Positions 19,714 through 30,476 of a stretch of DNA of 64,000 nucleotides are shown one piece after another. Where the stretch lies: contig NZ_AP026933.1 in the NCBI RefSeq assembly GCF_027923845.1, positions 1,612,001 through 1,676,000 on the forward strand. Direction: 5' to 3'. How positions within the stretch are numbered: the stretch's first letter is position 1; every line of letters begins with the position of its first letter. The stretch comes from Spiroplasma ixodetis (lineage in GTDB: Bacteria; Bacillota_I; Bacilli_A; Mycoplasmatales; VBWQ01). Under the pieces are notes generated by a model, which ran no database searches, was not told where the DNA came from, and saw nothing but the letters and a program-made list of their open reading frames with translations. The position numbers and the translations under genes are program-made.

Positions 19714-20790
19714 ATGCGTTTATATAACTTAACGTGTGCTAAACTTTTAAGTTCATTATCTTTATTAACTATTAATTCAAAGCATTGTTATTTAAATAAA
19801 GAAGAACGAGCTATAGAACAAGTTGATAATTTATACGTTATTGGTGATAGTTTATCAGATAATGGTGCACTTGTTGGAGCTGGAACACAATTTTTTAAAG
19901 GTAATAAAATCCTTCCAAAAATTCAAGAAATTAAAATGGAGGAACCTTATCATAATAATCAGTTTTGTAATGGTCCAAATGCAGTTAGTATTGTAGCAAA
20001 TTATTTTCATAAACCTTTAACACCAGCATGGAAATTTTAAAAAATACAATTTGTTGGCAAAACTTATCAACAAATTGGCGAAAATTATGCTGTTGGTGCT
20101 GCTAGATTAGGATATAGTATTTATCCAGGTGGATTTTTTGTTAGTAAATTTTCAGCACAAGCACAAGTTACTTCTCTACTTTCACAACATAAAAATATTA
20201 ATGATCATGATTGAGTACTATATGTAATGGGGGCTAATGATCTTTTAGCAGTAATGCAAGATACAACTTCTCCTTTCTTAACATGAAAACTTTATTTAGA
20301 TTCTGCAATCCTTAATGAAAAAATATCACTAATGTGACTACTTAAACATCATGTAGCGAATATTGTTGTTACTGATGTTCCAGATATTAGTGAAACTCCT
20401 GCTTATAATAATGATCCTATCCTAGAAACAAAAGCAGCAGCTTTTAAATATTTTCATTCACAATGAAAAGCAATGATAAAAACTTTTAAAGAAGATTACC
20501 CAAAACAAATTAATGATTTTGAACTTTCATCAGTTGTTAAACAAACATTAAATGATTTAGGTAAAAGGGGAATGAATATTAAAGAAGGAGCTAGTGATAT
20601 TAGTTTTTATGAATCATTTTTAAAAAATGGGATTTTACAACCCAAATTAAATCCGGGTGTAACTTTAGATACAGTTAATAACTACTTTTTTGTCGATACT
20701 GTTCATCCAACTGAAATACCATCAAAAGTAATTGGTATGCAGTTAGCTCATTTTATTACTAATAAAATTAAACAAAATTTAAATGATTAA
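19714..20790 (+). pseudogene. GDSL-family (SGNH) esterase/lipase, broken
   Basis: After a leader of about 35 residues that may be a signal, YVIGDSLSDNGALVGAG carries the nucleophile Ser (block I). HNNQFCNGPNAVSIVA, GENYAVGAARLGYS (block II-like), VLYVMGANDLLAVM (block III) and FVDTVHPTEIPSKVIG with the Asp and His (block V) complete the catalytic set of a COG3240-type hydrolase. The length is about 358 codons, normal for the family. It has a good RBS (GGAGGC) but appears to hold about one break, so it is probably dead or read through at low level. It lies 32 bases before the oleate hydratase gene, a likely operon. Confidence 0.85.
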
Positions 20791-21286
20791 CAAAAAAATA
20801 AAAAATAGGAGGTACAAATTATATGTATAAAAGCAATGGAAATTATGAAGCATTTGCACAAACTAAACCAGCACAAGAAATAGAAGATAAAAAAGCATTT
20901 TTAGTAGGAGCAGGATTAGCTTCTTTAGCCGCTGCTACATTTTTAATCAGAGATGCAAAAATGAATCCAGAAAATATCCATATTTTTGAAGAATTAAGTA
21001 TTGCTGGTGGTAGTTTAGATGGGATTTTAAATCCAGATAAGGGTTTCATTATTCGTGGTGGACGAGAAATGAAAAACCATTTTGAATGTCTATGAGATTT
21101 ATTTCGTTCTATTCCATCTTTAGAAATTGAAGGGGCTTCAGTTTTAGATGAATTTTACTGATTAAATAAAGAAGATCCAAATTATTCTAAGTGTCGACTT
21201 ATTCATCAACAAGGGAAAAGAACAGAAGATGATGGTAAGTTTACTTTAAATGAAGAGGCTTGTAAAAAAATAATTCAATTATTTTT

Positions 21287-22227
21287 CGAACTTCTCCCCA
21301 CATGTACTTGTGGAGGAAACAATGAAATTGAATGAGTTCAATAATACTTTTCAAACTGAAAAACAATGTCTTGCATATATAGCAAGTTTGAAACAAATCA
21401 AATGTAGTAGGTGTTCTAGTTTTAATTTGAATACTTCTAATTTAAGAAGAATGAGATGTTTGAAATGTCATCAAACATTCAGTATTCTCACGGGCACTAT
21501 ATTTTCAAAGTCACAAACACCTTTAATATCTTGGTTTTATCTCATTTTTAGATGAATAAACACCAAACATGGAATTCCATCAACTGATGTTGCAAAAGAA
21601 TTGGGAGTGACCTTGAAAACAGCTTGAAGAATGGGTCATAAAATCCGAAGTGCCATTGCTAAACAAAAACCTCAATTCATTGTTGAAGGCATAGTGCAAA
21701 TGGATGAAATGTATCTTTCACATATGGGGTTTAAAAAACAAGGAAGATCCTTGTTGAATAAAACCTTGATTGTTGGTATTTATGAAAAAACAACCAACAA
21801 TCTGATTGTGAAAGTATTGAAAAACGCAAACAGTAAAAATCTTTTGCAGTTTGCAATAAACCACATTTCTTCAAAGTGTGTTGTACATACTGATTTTTGA
21901 AAAGGATATCGCGATTTGAAATCGGTTTTCACTAAGCATGAAACAGTTAACCATCAAGATGGCTATGTTTCAAAAACTGGTGTAAATACCAACCAAATTG
22001 AGTCAGTATGAAAACATATACGAAGAACATTTAAAACACATATCAAAGTTGCAAAACATCATATTCATTTATATGCAAAAGAAGCTGCATATAAATTCAA
22101 TAACATACCTAGTTTTGAAACTGTAATGCTATGTTTTATTTAAAAATGTGGGGAGAAGTTCGTAGATAGGCTTTTCTCAGCATTTATGTGATAAGATTTA
22201 AAAATAGTACATAAAGGGAGAAAAGCC
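21287..22227 (+). mobile_element. IS1595-like element, complete, in oleate hydratase
   Basis: It is 941 bp with target duplication TTATTTTT on both sides. The left end is the CGAAC variant and the internal copy near the right end carries the matching GTTCG change. It is the most divergent full copy (about nine in ten residues shared with the others). Confidence 0.92.
21322..22143 (+). CDS. IS1595 family transposase, divergent intact copy, 273 aa
   Basis: The same zinc finger and DDE/N layout as the other copies is seen, with substitutions such as [27 protein letters not shown] and CVVHTDFWKGYRDLK. TTG/GGA codon choices differ too, so it belongs to a sister lineage rather than the recent burst. 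RBS GGAGG. Confidence 0.9.
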
Positions 22228-22916
22228 TTATTTTTTTACAAAAGAAGTAAATCTAAGTAATAAAACAATCGAAGAAGTATTTCCAGAAGATTTTTTTAAA
22301 TCAAATTTTTGATGATATTGATCATCAATGTTTGCTTTTGAAAAATGACATAGTGCTATGGAAATGAGAAGATATATTATAAGATTCATTCATCATCTTG
22401 GTGGATTACCAGATTTATCAGCACTTAAATTTACCAAATACAATCAATACGAATCACTTGTTTTACCATTAATTTCTCACTTAGAAGAACAAGGTGTTGT
22501 TTTTCACTATGAAACAACAGTAAAAAATATTATAATTTCAGAAAATGAACATAATGAAAAAATTGCAAAAAAAATCATTTTTCAAAAAAAGAATAAAGAA
22601 CAACAAATAATATTAAAAGAAAATGATTTCGTTTTTGTAACTAATGGCAGTATTACTGAAAGTACAACATACGGCGATCATAATACTCCAGCACCAATTA
22701 GTGAACAACTCCAATTAGGTGGAAGTTGAGAATTATGAGAAAATTTGGCAAAGCAAAGTGAAGATTTTGGAAAACCAGAAAAATTTTATGCAAATTTACC
22801 AAAAGAAAGTTGATTTATCTCAGCAACATTAACAACTCTAGATAAAAAAATAGCACCTTATATTGAAAAAATTAGTAAAAGAGATCCATATGCTAAAAAA
22901 GTTGTAACTGGTGGAA

Positions 22917-24262
22917 TGAACATCTAGAATAAAGTAGACACAGAATTGTAACCTTTGTGTTAAAAATACTTTAAGGAAGGTGTTCATTTTTTTATGGCTA
23001 AATGACTATCAAAAGAAGAAAAGTTAAAAATAATAAAAATAAGTAAAATTAAAACAATTGATAAAACCGCATTAGAGTATGGTATTGGTCGATCATCAAT
23101 AAAAGAATGAATTAAAGCATATAAATTATTAGGTGAAAAAGGTTTAGAATATGGCAATGGAATTCGTGCTAAAAAAACCAAAAGAACAGGTCGACCCAAA
23201 TCTTTAAATTTTAATGAAATGACAAAACAAGAATTAATTGAATATATTGAGGCAATGAACGATATAAAAAAGTATTTAGAAAAATCGACAAAAAAGAAGA
23301 AATATTTTGTGATTTTCTCATTGAAGAAAAAATATCAGATTAGTTATTTATGTTGATTATTAAATGTTTCAAAATCAGGATATTATAAGTGAATTAAGAA
23401 TGGAATGAATGAATTTAATAAATGAGATACATTTTTAGCTAATATAATTAAAAATATTTTTTATGAATTTCAAGAAATTTATGGTTATAAAATGATAACT
23501 TTATGAATTAACAAAATTTATAATTTAAAATTAAAATTTCATATTGTATATAGATATATGAAAAATATGAGTTTAAAAGCTAAGGTTCGCATAAAAAAAT
23601 TTGATTATAGAACTAAATCAGGAAGTTTAAGATATGATAATTTATTAAAACGTGATTTTTCAACTACTAATTTAAATGAAAAATTAGGTACTGATATAAC
23701 TTATTTATTAACTAATGGTAAAACATATTATTTATCAATTGTTAAAGATTTTCATAATAATGAAATATTAGATTATAAAATAAGTGCAAGTTTAGACATG
23801 ACATTTGTTGTCCAAAACATTATCCAAGCTTGAGTTAATGCTCAAAAACCTACTTCATGAATTTTACAATCAGATCAAGGATTTCACTATACAAATCCTT
23901 CTTATAAAATTTTATGTGATGAATTAAAAATAAAAATTTCAATGTCTAGAAGAGGTAATTCCTGTGATAATGGTGCTACTGAAACTTGATTTGGAACAAT
24001 GAAAACAGAATTTCTATATCAAATTCCAAGAAAAAATAGAACTATTGAATGAATACAAGACAACTTACCTAAATATATTTACTTTTATAATAATTATCGA
24101 CCTCAAATAAAATTAAAAGGAATGAGTCCAATCGAATATCGATTAGCTCATTCCAAACCAACAAATAATTACTTCATACCTATAAATTTAACACTTACAA
24201 ACGCTATTTTATAAAATTTAATAAAAGGTTACTTTTATTGTCCACTTTTCTTGACAAGTTCA
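22917..24262 (+). mobile_element. IS3-family element type A, copy 2, complete
   Basis: It is 1346 bp, with ends TGAAC...GTTCA and target duplication GAA. It is nearly identical to the copy at 9026-10371 (one visible difference: Thr for Ile in the RAKKxKRTGRPK stretch). Only 5 bases separate it from the next IS3 element. Confidence 0.92.
22994..24214 (+). CDS. IS3-family transposase type A, 406 aa
   Basis: It has the same fused single-frame protein as at 9103-10323, with helix-turn-helix, DDE core (TDITYLL, SDQGFHYTN, CDNGATETWFGTMK) and no visible break. Confidence 0.9.
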
Positions 24263-24290
24263 GAATTTGGAATGGCAACCCTTTTTAGGA

Positions 24291-25088
24291 CTATTTTTTG
24301 GTAGACATTTGTTCATGATATTTAACGGGAGTTAGGTAGTTTAGAGTGCTGTGAATTCTTATGTTGTTATATCAATTTATGTAATCAAATAATTCTAATT
24401 TTAATTGGATTAATGATGTAAAATTTTTATCATTAATAAACTCTGTTTTGAAAGTTTTAAAAGTTGCTTCAGCAACAGCATTGTCATAAGGACATCCTTT
24501 TTTGCTTAAAGAACGGGTAATATTGAATGCTAATAAAAGTTTATCAATAGTTTTATTATTGAATTCATTACCGCGATCGCTATGAAATATTTGAATATCT
24601 TTTAAACAGCGATTTGAGTGCATAAATGCTTGATGTACTAATGATGCATCTTTTTTAACTCCAACACTATGTCCAATAATTTCGCGGTTGTACAGGTCTA
24701 CTAATAGGCAAATATAGTTTCATTTACCATTAACTTGAACATAAGTTAAATCACTGACAATAACTTCATTTTTAATTCTATTATTAAAGTCTCTATTAAC
24801 AAGATTGGTAATTTGACTATCATTGACTTTATTATGATGATTTTTGAATGATAATTTAGTGTATTTTGATATTAAATTATGCTTATTCATAATTTTTTTA
24901 ATTTTTCTGCGTGATAAATAAATTTCTTGGTTTGCTAGTATGACTTTTAATCTTCTAGTACCATAAACTTCTTTATTTTCTTTAAAAGCACTAATAACAG
25001 CTTCATCATAAATATTATTTTGAATTTTTTCTTTTTTCTTTAAATTAAAATAATATGTTGATTTAGAGAGTTTTAAAAAACGACACAT
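24291..25088 (-). CDS. IS3 type B transposase OrfB
   Basis: From MCRFLKLSKSTYYFNLKKKE through the HTH_21-like VYGTRRLKVIL to the integrase core: IVSDLTYVQVNGKWNYICLL, IFHSDRGNEFNNKTIDK and GCPYDNAVAEATFKTFKTEF. It ends NIRIHSTLNYLTPVKY, typical for IS150-type OrfB. Expression probably uses a -1 shift from OrfA near AGAAAATAG, since the frame is open upstream of the first ATG. This copy is intact. Confidence 0.88.
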
Positions 25089-25129
25089 TGTGCGAATTTT
25101 ATATTTAAATTTATTTTTAGTAATAATTT

Positions 25130-25408
25130 CTATTTTCTGCCTATTATTAGTGCTGCTTGCTTTAAAATATCATTTTCCATTCGTAACTGTTTTAATTCTT
25201 TATTTGCTTGAATTAATTGTTTTTCTAAATCTGAAAGATTATTTTTAATTTTAAAACTACCTGAATTAGTAAATTGTTTAATTCATTTATAAGTAGCTGC
25301 TCTTGTAACATTATATTCTTTAGCAAGACAAGACACTGACTTACCACTTTGATATAAAGCTACTATTTGCTTTTTAAATTCGTCGGTATATGAGTTAATA
25401 TTGGTCAT
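25130..25408 (-). CDS. IS3 type B OrfA, 92 aa
   Basis: MTNINSYTDEFKKQIVALYQ and SVSCLAKEYNVTRAATYKWI form the helix-turn-helix. A leucine-zipper helix (LEKQLIQANKELKQLRMEND) follows, then ILKQAALIIGRK. RBS AAGGAAC precedes ATG 25408. Confidence 0.9.
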
Positions 25409-25782
25409 AATTATAGTTCCTTTCTTTTAACAAATTTGTTCACTTGTCTACGTAATTAGTGTCCAATAAAGTGTAACCCATCCAGAAACTGAAGATGATA
25501 CAGTTTTTACAACCAAATATTCAGTGAGAACTGCTATGGAAGTCGTCTATAAATTATTAAACGTTGATAGAGGAATACCAGAAGTTTTTGCTTCAGCATA
25601 TGATATTAGAGTACTATTGAATTCAACTCATATTTTATGAGATAAGAAAAAAATTAATGATATACAAGTTCCTCTCATCTTAAAAATTTTCCGTAGAGGT
25701 GCATTAAAAAAAATCAAGGGAACTTTTCTAGAAGAATTACTTGAAAAATCTGGATTACTATAATAAATTCCAATATTTTTAA

Positions 25783-26721
25783 GGCTTTTCTCCCTTTATG
25801 TACTATTTTAATTTTATCACATAAATGCTGAGAAAAGCCTATCTACGGACTTCTCCCCACATTTTTAAATCAAACATAGCATTACAGTTTCAAAACTAGG
25901 TATCTTGTTGAATTTATATGCAGCTTCTTTAGCATATAAATGAACATGATGTTTTGCAACTTTGATATGTGTTTTAAATGTTCTTCTTATATGTTTTCAA
26001 ACTGATTCAATTTGGTTCGTATTTACACCAATTTTTGAAACATAGCCATCTTGATGGTTAACTGTTTCATGCTTAGTGAAAACTGATTTAAAATCGCAAT
26101 ATCCTTTTCAAGAATCAGTATATACAAGACATTTTGAAGAAATGTGATTTTTTGCAAACTGCAAAAGATTTTTACTCTTTGCGTTTTTCAATACTTTCAC
26201 AATTAAATTATTGGTTGTTTTTTGATAAATGCCAACAATCAAGGTTTTATTCACCAAGGATCTTCCTTGTTTTTTAAAACCCATATGTGAAAGATACATT
26301 TCATCAATTTGCACTGTACCTTCAACAATAAATTGAGGTTTTTGTTTTGCAATACGTGTTCTGATTTTATGAGTCATTCTTCAAGCAGTTTTCAAAGTCA
26401 CTCCCAATTCTTTTGCAATATCTGTTGATGGAATTCCATGTTTGGTGTTTATTCATCTAAAGATAAGATAAAACCAAGATGTTAAAGATGTTTGTGACCT
26501 TGAAAATATGGTGCCTGTGAGAATGCTAAATGTTTGATTACATTTTAAACATCTCATTCTTTTTAAATCAGAAGTATTCAAATTAAAATTAAAACACCTA
26601 ATACATTTGTTTTCTTTCAAATTTGCTATATATGCAAGACATTGCTGTTCAGTTTGAAAAGCATTGTTGAATTCATTCAGTTTCATTATTCCCTCCACAA
26701 GTACATGTGGGGAGAAGTCCG
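25783..26721 (-). mobile_element. IS1595-like element, complete
   Basis: It is 939 bp with exact target duplication ATTTTTAA at both sides. It sits 19 bases past the oleate hydratase stop. The sequence is nearly identical to the copy at 3617-4555. Confidence 0.92.
25865..26686 (-). CDS. IS1595 family transposase, intact, 273 aa
   Basis: Zinc finger, helix-turn-helix and DDE/N core are as at 3699-4520, with the frame open to TAA. It differs from that copy at only a few bases (for example [14 protein letters not shown] rather than VFIKHETVSHLDGY). Confidence 0.92.
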
Positions 26722-26741
26722 ATTTTTAATAATATTTATAA

Positions 26742-27818
26742 GCTGAATTATACTTGTAAGTGCAAGTAAATAAAATTGCAAAAAATTCTCATATAAAAAT
26801 TTCATAATGCTAAATTTAGTTTAGAAAAAGTAAGGAGTTTTTATATGAGTTATAAACATATTGGGATAGATGAAAGAATTTATATTGAGAATCAATTGAA
26901 ATTTAAAGTTAAAATTAGTGAAATAGCTAAAAATCTTAATCGAAGTATTAGTACTATTATTCGAGAAGTTAATAGAAATAAAGATAATGATCATTATTTT
27001 TCATTAATTGCACAAAATAAAGCTGTAAATAGAAAAAAATCACATATTATTTTTCATAAGTTTAAATATAAAGATTTAGTCAAATATATACAACAAAAAC
27101 TATTATTGGGCTGATCACCTGAACAAATTTATGGCAGAATTAAAAATTTTCATAAACAATGAGCTATCAGCTTTAAAACAATTTACAATTGAATTTATTC
27201 TGGATTATTTGATAAAGTTACTAGTAAAAATTTAAGAAGAAAAGGTAAAAAACGAAGATCTCAAGAAAATCGTGGTAAATTTAATGGTAAATCAATTAAA
27301 GAACGAGATAATAATGTTAATGATCGCATAACTCTTGGTCATTGAGAAGGAGATACTATAGTATCATCAAGAGGTAAAAGTAAATCATGTTTAATAACTT
27401 TAGTTGAAAGAGTATCACGATTTACTTTAGCAATGTTAGTTAAAAACAAAACTACTAAAGTTATTAATAAAAATATCATTCATTATTTATCAATTCTTCC
27501 TAAAAATATTGTTAAAACTATTACTTTTGATCGTGGTAAAGAATTTGCAAATTGACAACAACTTGAAAAAAGTTAGATGTGAAAATTTATTTTGCAAATC
27601 CATATTCACCTTGACAAAGAGGTACTAATGAAAATACTAATGGTTTAATTAGAGAAAAATTTCCTAAAAAATTTATTTTTTCAAAAACTAATAAAAATGA
27701 AGTTCATAAATTTATATTGTCTTTAAACTAAAGACCCAGAAAAATACTAAATTATCTTTCACCAATCGAATATTTGAATAGAAAAATAATTTAGTTGCAC
27801 TTACCTTTACAATTTTGC
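26742..27818 (+). mobile_element. IS30-family element, copy b
   Basis: It is 1077 bp with the same termini as copy a, one base shorter because of a loss in a run of A within the transposase. Its right end has cut the 3' end of the Pr6Pr-like gene. Confidence 0.9.
26845..27794 (+). pseudogene. IS30 transposase with one-base frame change
   Basis: The protein matches copy a up to ANWQQLEKS. There a run of A near 27566-27571 has six instead of seven bases, which breaks the frame before the last third (the [20 protein letters not shown] catalytic block). It may still be expressed through slippage on the A run. Confidence 0.88.
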
Positions 27819-28576
27819 ATTTTTTGATAAAAATCATATAAACGATGTTCAGAAGTTTGATAACGTTTGAACATTAAGTTATTAATTCAAATATAAAAAT
27901 ATTGTAAACTGAAAACTAAACCAAAAACAAAAACAACAGCATTAGCAGCGATTAATCATCCATATTCGCCATTTGAATAATCAAAGAAAAAATATGGATA
28001 TCATGTATCTCTTGGTGGATGACCAGTTTCTATAAAATCTAAATAACGTAAATGACCTCTAATTAGAATAACAATACAATAAATTGCTGGATAAATAACA
28101 ATTAATCATAAATATATTTTATGTTGTTGTTTCATATTAATATATTGATGACCTGACGTAACAATAAAACTAGTAATCATAATTATTGGCATTAATAAGT
28201 GTAAAATTAATGTTGTAATTCAATTATAAGCACTGTATTGTTTTGGATCTTGCTCAGCAGTGAAAATACCTATTCAAAATACTAACATCGTAATAGTAAT
28301 ATAAACAGTTACTGCTAATCGAGTTTGAAAACTTGGTTTAGTACCACGAAAATAAGAATCAAATAAATAAACACAAAAATAAATAACAACCATATAATTA
28401 CTCTCAGTAGTAAAAAAAGCATAGTAGTTACTTACTCGTTCACCATATCCTAAATGTTCAAATTTTTCCATTGGATAATATATTGCACTAATTAAATCAA
28501 TAATTAAAAATAAAATTATCATTATTAATGCAGATAAATGTATATAAAAGTTGGCTTTGTTACTTAATTTATACAT
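27791..28576 (-). CDS. Pr6Pr-type multi-pass membrane protein, C-terminus cut by IS30
   Basis: The protein starts MYKLSNKANFYIHLSALIMI and has about six hydrophobic segments, e.g. IHLSALIMIILFLIIDLISA, SNYMVVIYFCVYLF, LAVTVYITITMLVFWIGIF, LMPIIMITSFIVTSG, YLWLIVIYPAIYCIVILI and LIAANAVVFVFGLVFSLQYF. The ESNYMVV and WYPYFFFD motifs recall the Pr6Pr/FAR-17a-like family seen in mollicutes. The last eight codons before TAA 27791 come from the IS30 end, so some native residues are lost. RBS is weak. Substrate and role are unknown. Confidence 0.7.
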
Positions 28577-28653
28577 AATAATCCCACATCTTTTCTTTTT
28601 TCTTTGTATTATAATTCTAACATTAATTGTGTATTTTCTTCTAAATGTTCTAA

Positions 28654-29516
28654 GAACCTGTTTAGAATCTTTTAGAAAATAAGGTAAAATTACTATATAT
28701 TTTAAAATAAGAGGTATATATGCATAAAAATTATCCAAGTCATGTTACTAAAGAACAATTTGAGAACATAAAATCAACTTTAGAAAACAGCAAAAAGAAA
28801 ACAAAACCAAGAAATTTAGATTTATATGAAGTGTTTTGTGCAGTTTTATATGTATTAAAAAGTGGTTGTCAATGAAGAATGTTACCAAAAAATTTTCCAA
28901 AATGACAAACTGTATATTATTATTTCCAAATTTGAAGTAAAAACAATGATAAAGAACCTAGTGTATTGCAATTAATTTTAAAAAAATTAGTTAAAAAGAT
29001 TCGTATTAAGAATCATCGAAAAGAAAAAACTAGTTTTTGTATAATTGATTCGCAAAGTGTTAAAAATACAGATACTACTGAAAATAAAGGTTATGATGCT
29101 GGTAAAAAGATTTCAGGAATAAAACGTCATATTGCAGTTGATACGCAAGGTTTACCACATGCAATTTACATAACTACAGCAGAAAAAACAGATCGTAATA
29201 GTGCTATCATAATGATTAAAAGTGAAAAAGAAAATCTTTCTACAGTTCAAAAAATAATAGTAGATGCTGGCTATACTGGTGAAAAATTTGCTTCTGCAAT
29301 CAAAACAATCATAAATGCAAATGTTGAAGTTGTAAAACGTAATGAATTACATTCTTTTGTAGTACTACCAAAAAGATGAGTTGTAGAACGAAGCTTTGCA
29401 TGATTAGAAAAATGCAGAAGATTATGAAAAAATTGTGAAAGAAAACTAAATACTAGTTTACAAATGGTTGTTCTGTCCTTTATTTCAATTTTATTAAAAA
29501 GATTCTAAACAGGTTC
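28654..29516 (+). mobile_element. IS5-family (IS427 group) element B, complete
   Basis: It is 863 bp with perfect terminal repeats GAACCTGTTTAGAATCTTTT and their reverse complement, flanked by TAA duplications. This is the model copy for the seven found here. Confidence 0.93.
28720..29508 (+). CDS. IS5-like transposase, single frame, 262 aa
   Basis: MHKNYPSHVTKEQFENIKST and LKSGCQWRMLPKNFPKWQTV form the DUF4096-like N-terminal domain. The DDE core has FCIIDSQSVKNTD, IIVDAGYTGEKFA and the C-terminal WVVERSFAWLEKCRRLWKNC with the catalytic Glu. Most IS427-group elements split this into two frames, but here one frame runs through with TGA as Trp. RBS AAGAGG. Confidence 0.92.
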
Positions 29517-29621
29517 TAATACTCCTAACTTATTTAATAGTTGATAATTAGTTTTAGTAATATTAGTTCGTAGTTGTAAATCATTTTTTGAAGTAATTGC
29601 TTGTTCACTCCTTGCTTTAAC

Positions 29622-29889
29622 AATGGCTATGTTTCAAAAATTGGTGTAAATACCAACCAAATTGAATCAGTTTGAAAACATATAAGAAGAACATTTAAAA
29701 CACATATCAAAGTTGCAAAACATCATGTTCATTTATATGCTAAAGAAGCTGCATATAAATTCAACAAGATACCTAGTTTTGAAACTGTAATTCTATGTTT
29801 GATTTAAAAATGTGGGGAGAAGTCCGTAGATAGGCTTTTCTCAGCATTTATGTGATAAAATTAAAATAGTACATAAAGGGAGAAAAGCC
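29622..29889 (+). mobile_element. IS1595-like right-end fragment
   Basis: It starts in the transposase at [19 protein letters not shown] and runs through the stop codon, the internal terminal copy and the final GAGAAAAGCC. The left two thirds are missing, replaced by the polC fragment, so it marks a rearrangement point. Confidence 0.9.
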
Positions 29890-30318
29890 ATAAAAAATTA
29901 AAAGTTGGTTATTTTATTAATGCCAAAGATGGTGTATTAAACCAAGCACTAGTTGAAAATATTGGTTGCTTTACTGAAACTAATATTAAACAAATTTTAA
30001 AAAAAATGATTGGTGATAGAACCTATAACATTGATATGTATACAAAAATGGTTAATTTTAAATGCTATCAAATAAATACAGCAATACAATTATTATAAAT
30101 TAACCACTTCAATTTAAAGATAACTAAAAATAAAATAAAACTTATTAAAGATGCTTTAATAAGAATTTTTGAGTTATAAAAGTAAGTATTATTGTTGACT
30201 AATATTTTACAAGTGTTAAGATTAACATACAATTGCATATTGAAGTCAAAATTATTCTCGTCTAACTTTATAATTTTAAGACAAATTTGAATATTATTGA
30301 CAACATCGGTACGCTCCC
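29890..30318 (+). mobile_element. Mbov_0401/UPF0236-like element, right-end fragment
   Basis: It encodes the last 69 residues of the transposase-like protein (KLKVGYFINAKDGVLNQALV ... YQINTAIQLL, stop 30098). About 220 bases of conserved non-coding 3' region follow, ending TCGGTACGCTCCC. The same end is found at 35513 and, reversed, at 54057. Confidence 0.8.
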
Positions 30319-30360
30319 TTCAAGGTAAAAAAAGAAAGTTTTTATTTTTGAAAATGATTA

Positions 30361-30386
30361 GTTATCGACATCTTCGACACGCTCCC
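30361..30386 (+). repeat. second, diverged copy of the Mbov_0401-like terminus
   Basis: The sequence TTATCGACATCTTCGACACG with CTCCC resembles the element end ATTGACAACATCGGTACG with CTCCC. It lies 68 bases beyond the proper end. It could be a nested older insertion or a solo end of a sister element. Confidence 0.5.
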
Positions 30387-30409
30387 AAATAATTTAATAA
30401 ATGTTTATA

Positions 30410-30442
30410 CCTAATATAGAAATTAATCTATATTAGGTTTTA
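30410..30442 (+). terminator. terminator-like hairpin
   Basis: CCTAATATAGA and TCTATATTAGG are perfect arms around AATTAA, followed by TTTTATT. It is 35 bases upstream of the hypothetical gene at 30477, so it ends a transcript from the left or acts as a leader hairpin. Confidence 0.65.
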
Positions 30443-30476
30443 TTAAATTAAAATATTAGAAAAGGAAGATTAAAAG

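Larger units (their letters stand above)
24268..25484 (-). mobile_element. IS3-family element type B (IS150-like), copy 1
   Basis: It is 1217 bp with imperfect inverted ends, TGGATGGGTTACACTTTATT and TGGAATGGCAACCCTTTTTA. No matching short duplication is present: the left flank ends GAATT and the right begins GAAAC. That agrees with a deletion between this element and the adjacent IS3 type A. Confidence 0.9.
20823..25763 (+). pseudogene. oleate hydratase (MCRA family), split by three IS elements and partly deleted
   Basis: FAD-dependent enzyme that adds water to unsaturated fatty acids. Three gene pieces remain: 20823-21286 ([23 protein letters not shown]-binding start, then [14 protein letters not shown] and GGREM), 22228-22916 ([38 protein letters not shown], ending VVTGG) and 25485-25763 ([36 protein letters not shown]). 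The IS1595 insertion is clean with an 8-bp duplication. Between the second and third pieces about 120-180 residues of the family's length are missing, where an IS3 type A and an IS3 type B element now abut. So a deletion accompanied the IS activity and the enzyme cannot be rebuilt by excision. RBS GGAGG precedes ATG 20823. Confidence 0.9.
28609..29621 (-). pseudogene. polC: C-terminal fragment of DNA polymerase III PolC, split by an IS5-like element
   Basis: About 55 residues remain. They read KARSEQAITSKNDLQLRTNI and LNKLGVLEHLEENTQLMLEL, which follow the PolC end (EARE--FLSKEDLQKR-KISK then LGCL--LPE-NQLSLF in Firmicutes). The IS5-like element at 28654-29516 with TAA duplication lies inside. 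The upstream side is cut at about 29622 by an IS1595 fragment. Because PolC is essential in this lineage, a complete copy must exist elsewhere, or this is the 3' end moved by IS1595-mediated rearrangement. Confidence 0.75.

Noticed and set aside
20843-21049. Minus-strand frame in the oleate hydratase N-terminus
   Set aside because: Shadow of the FAD-binding region, with no supporting signals.
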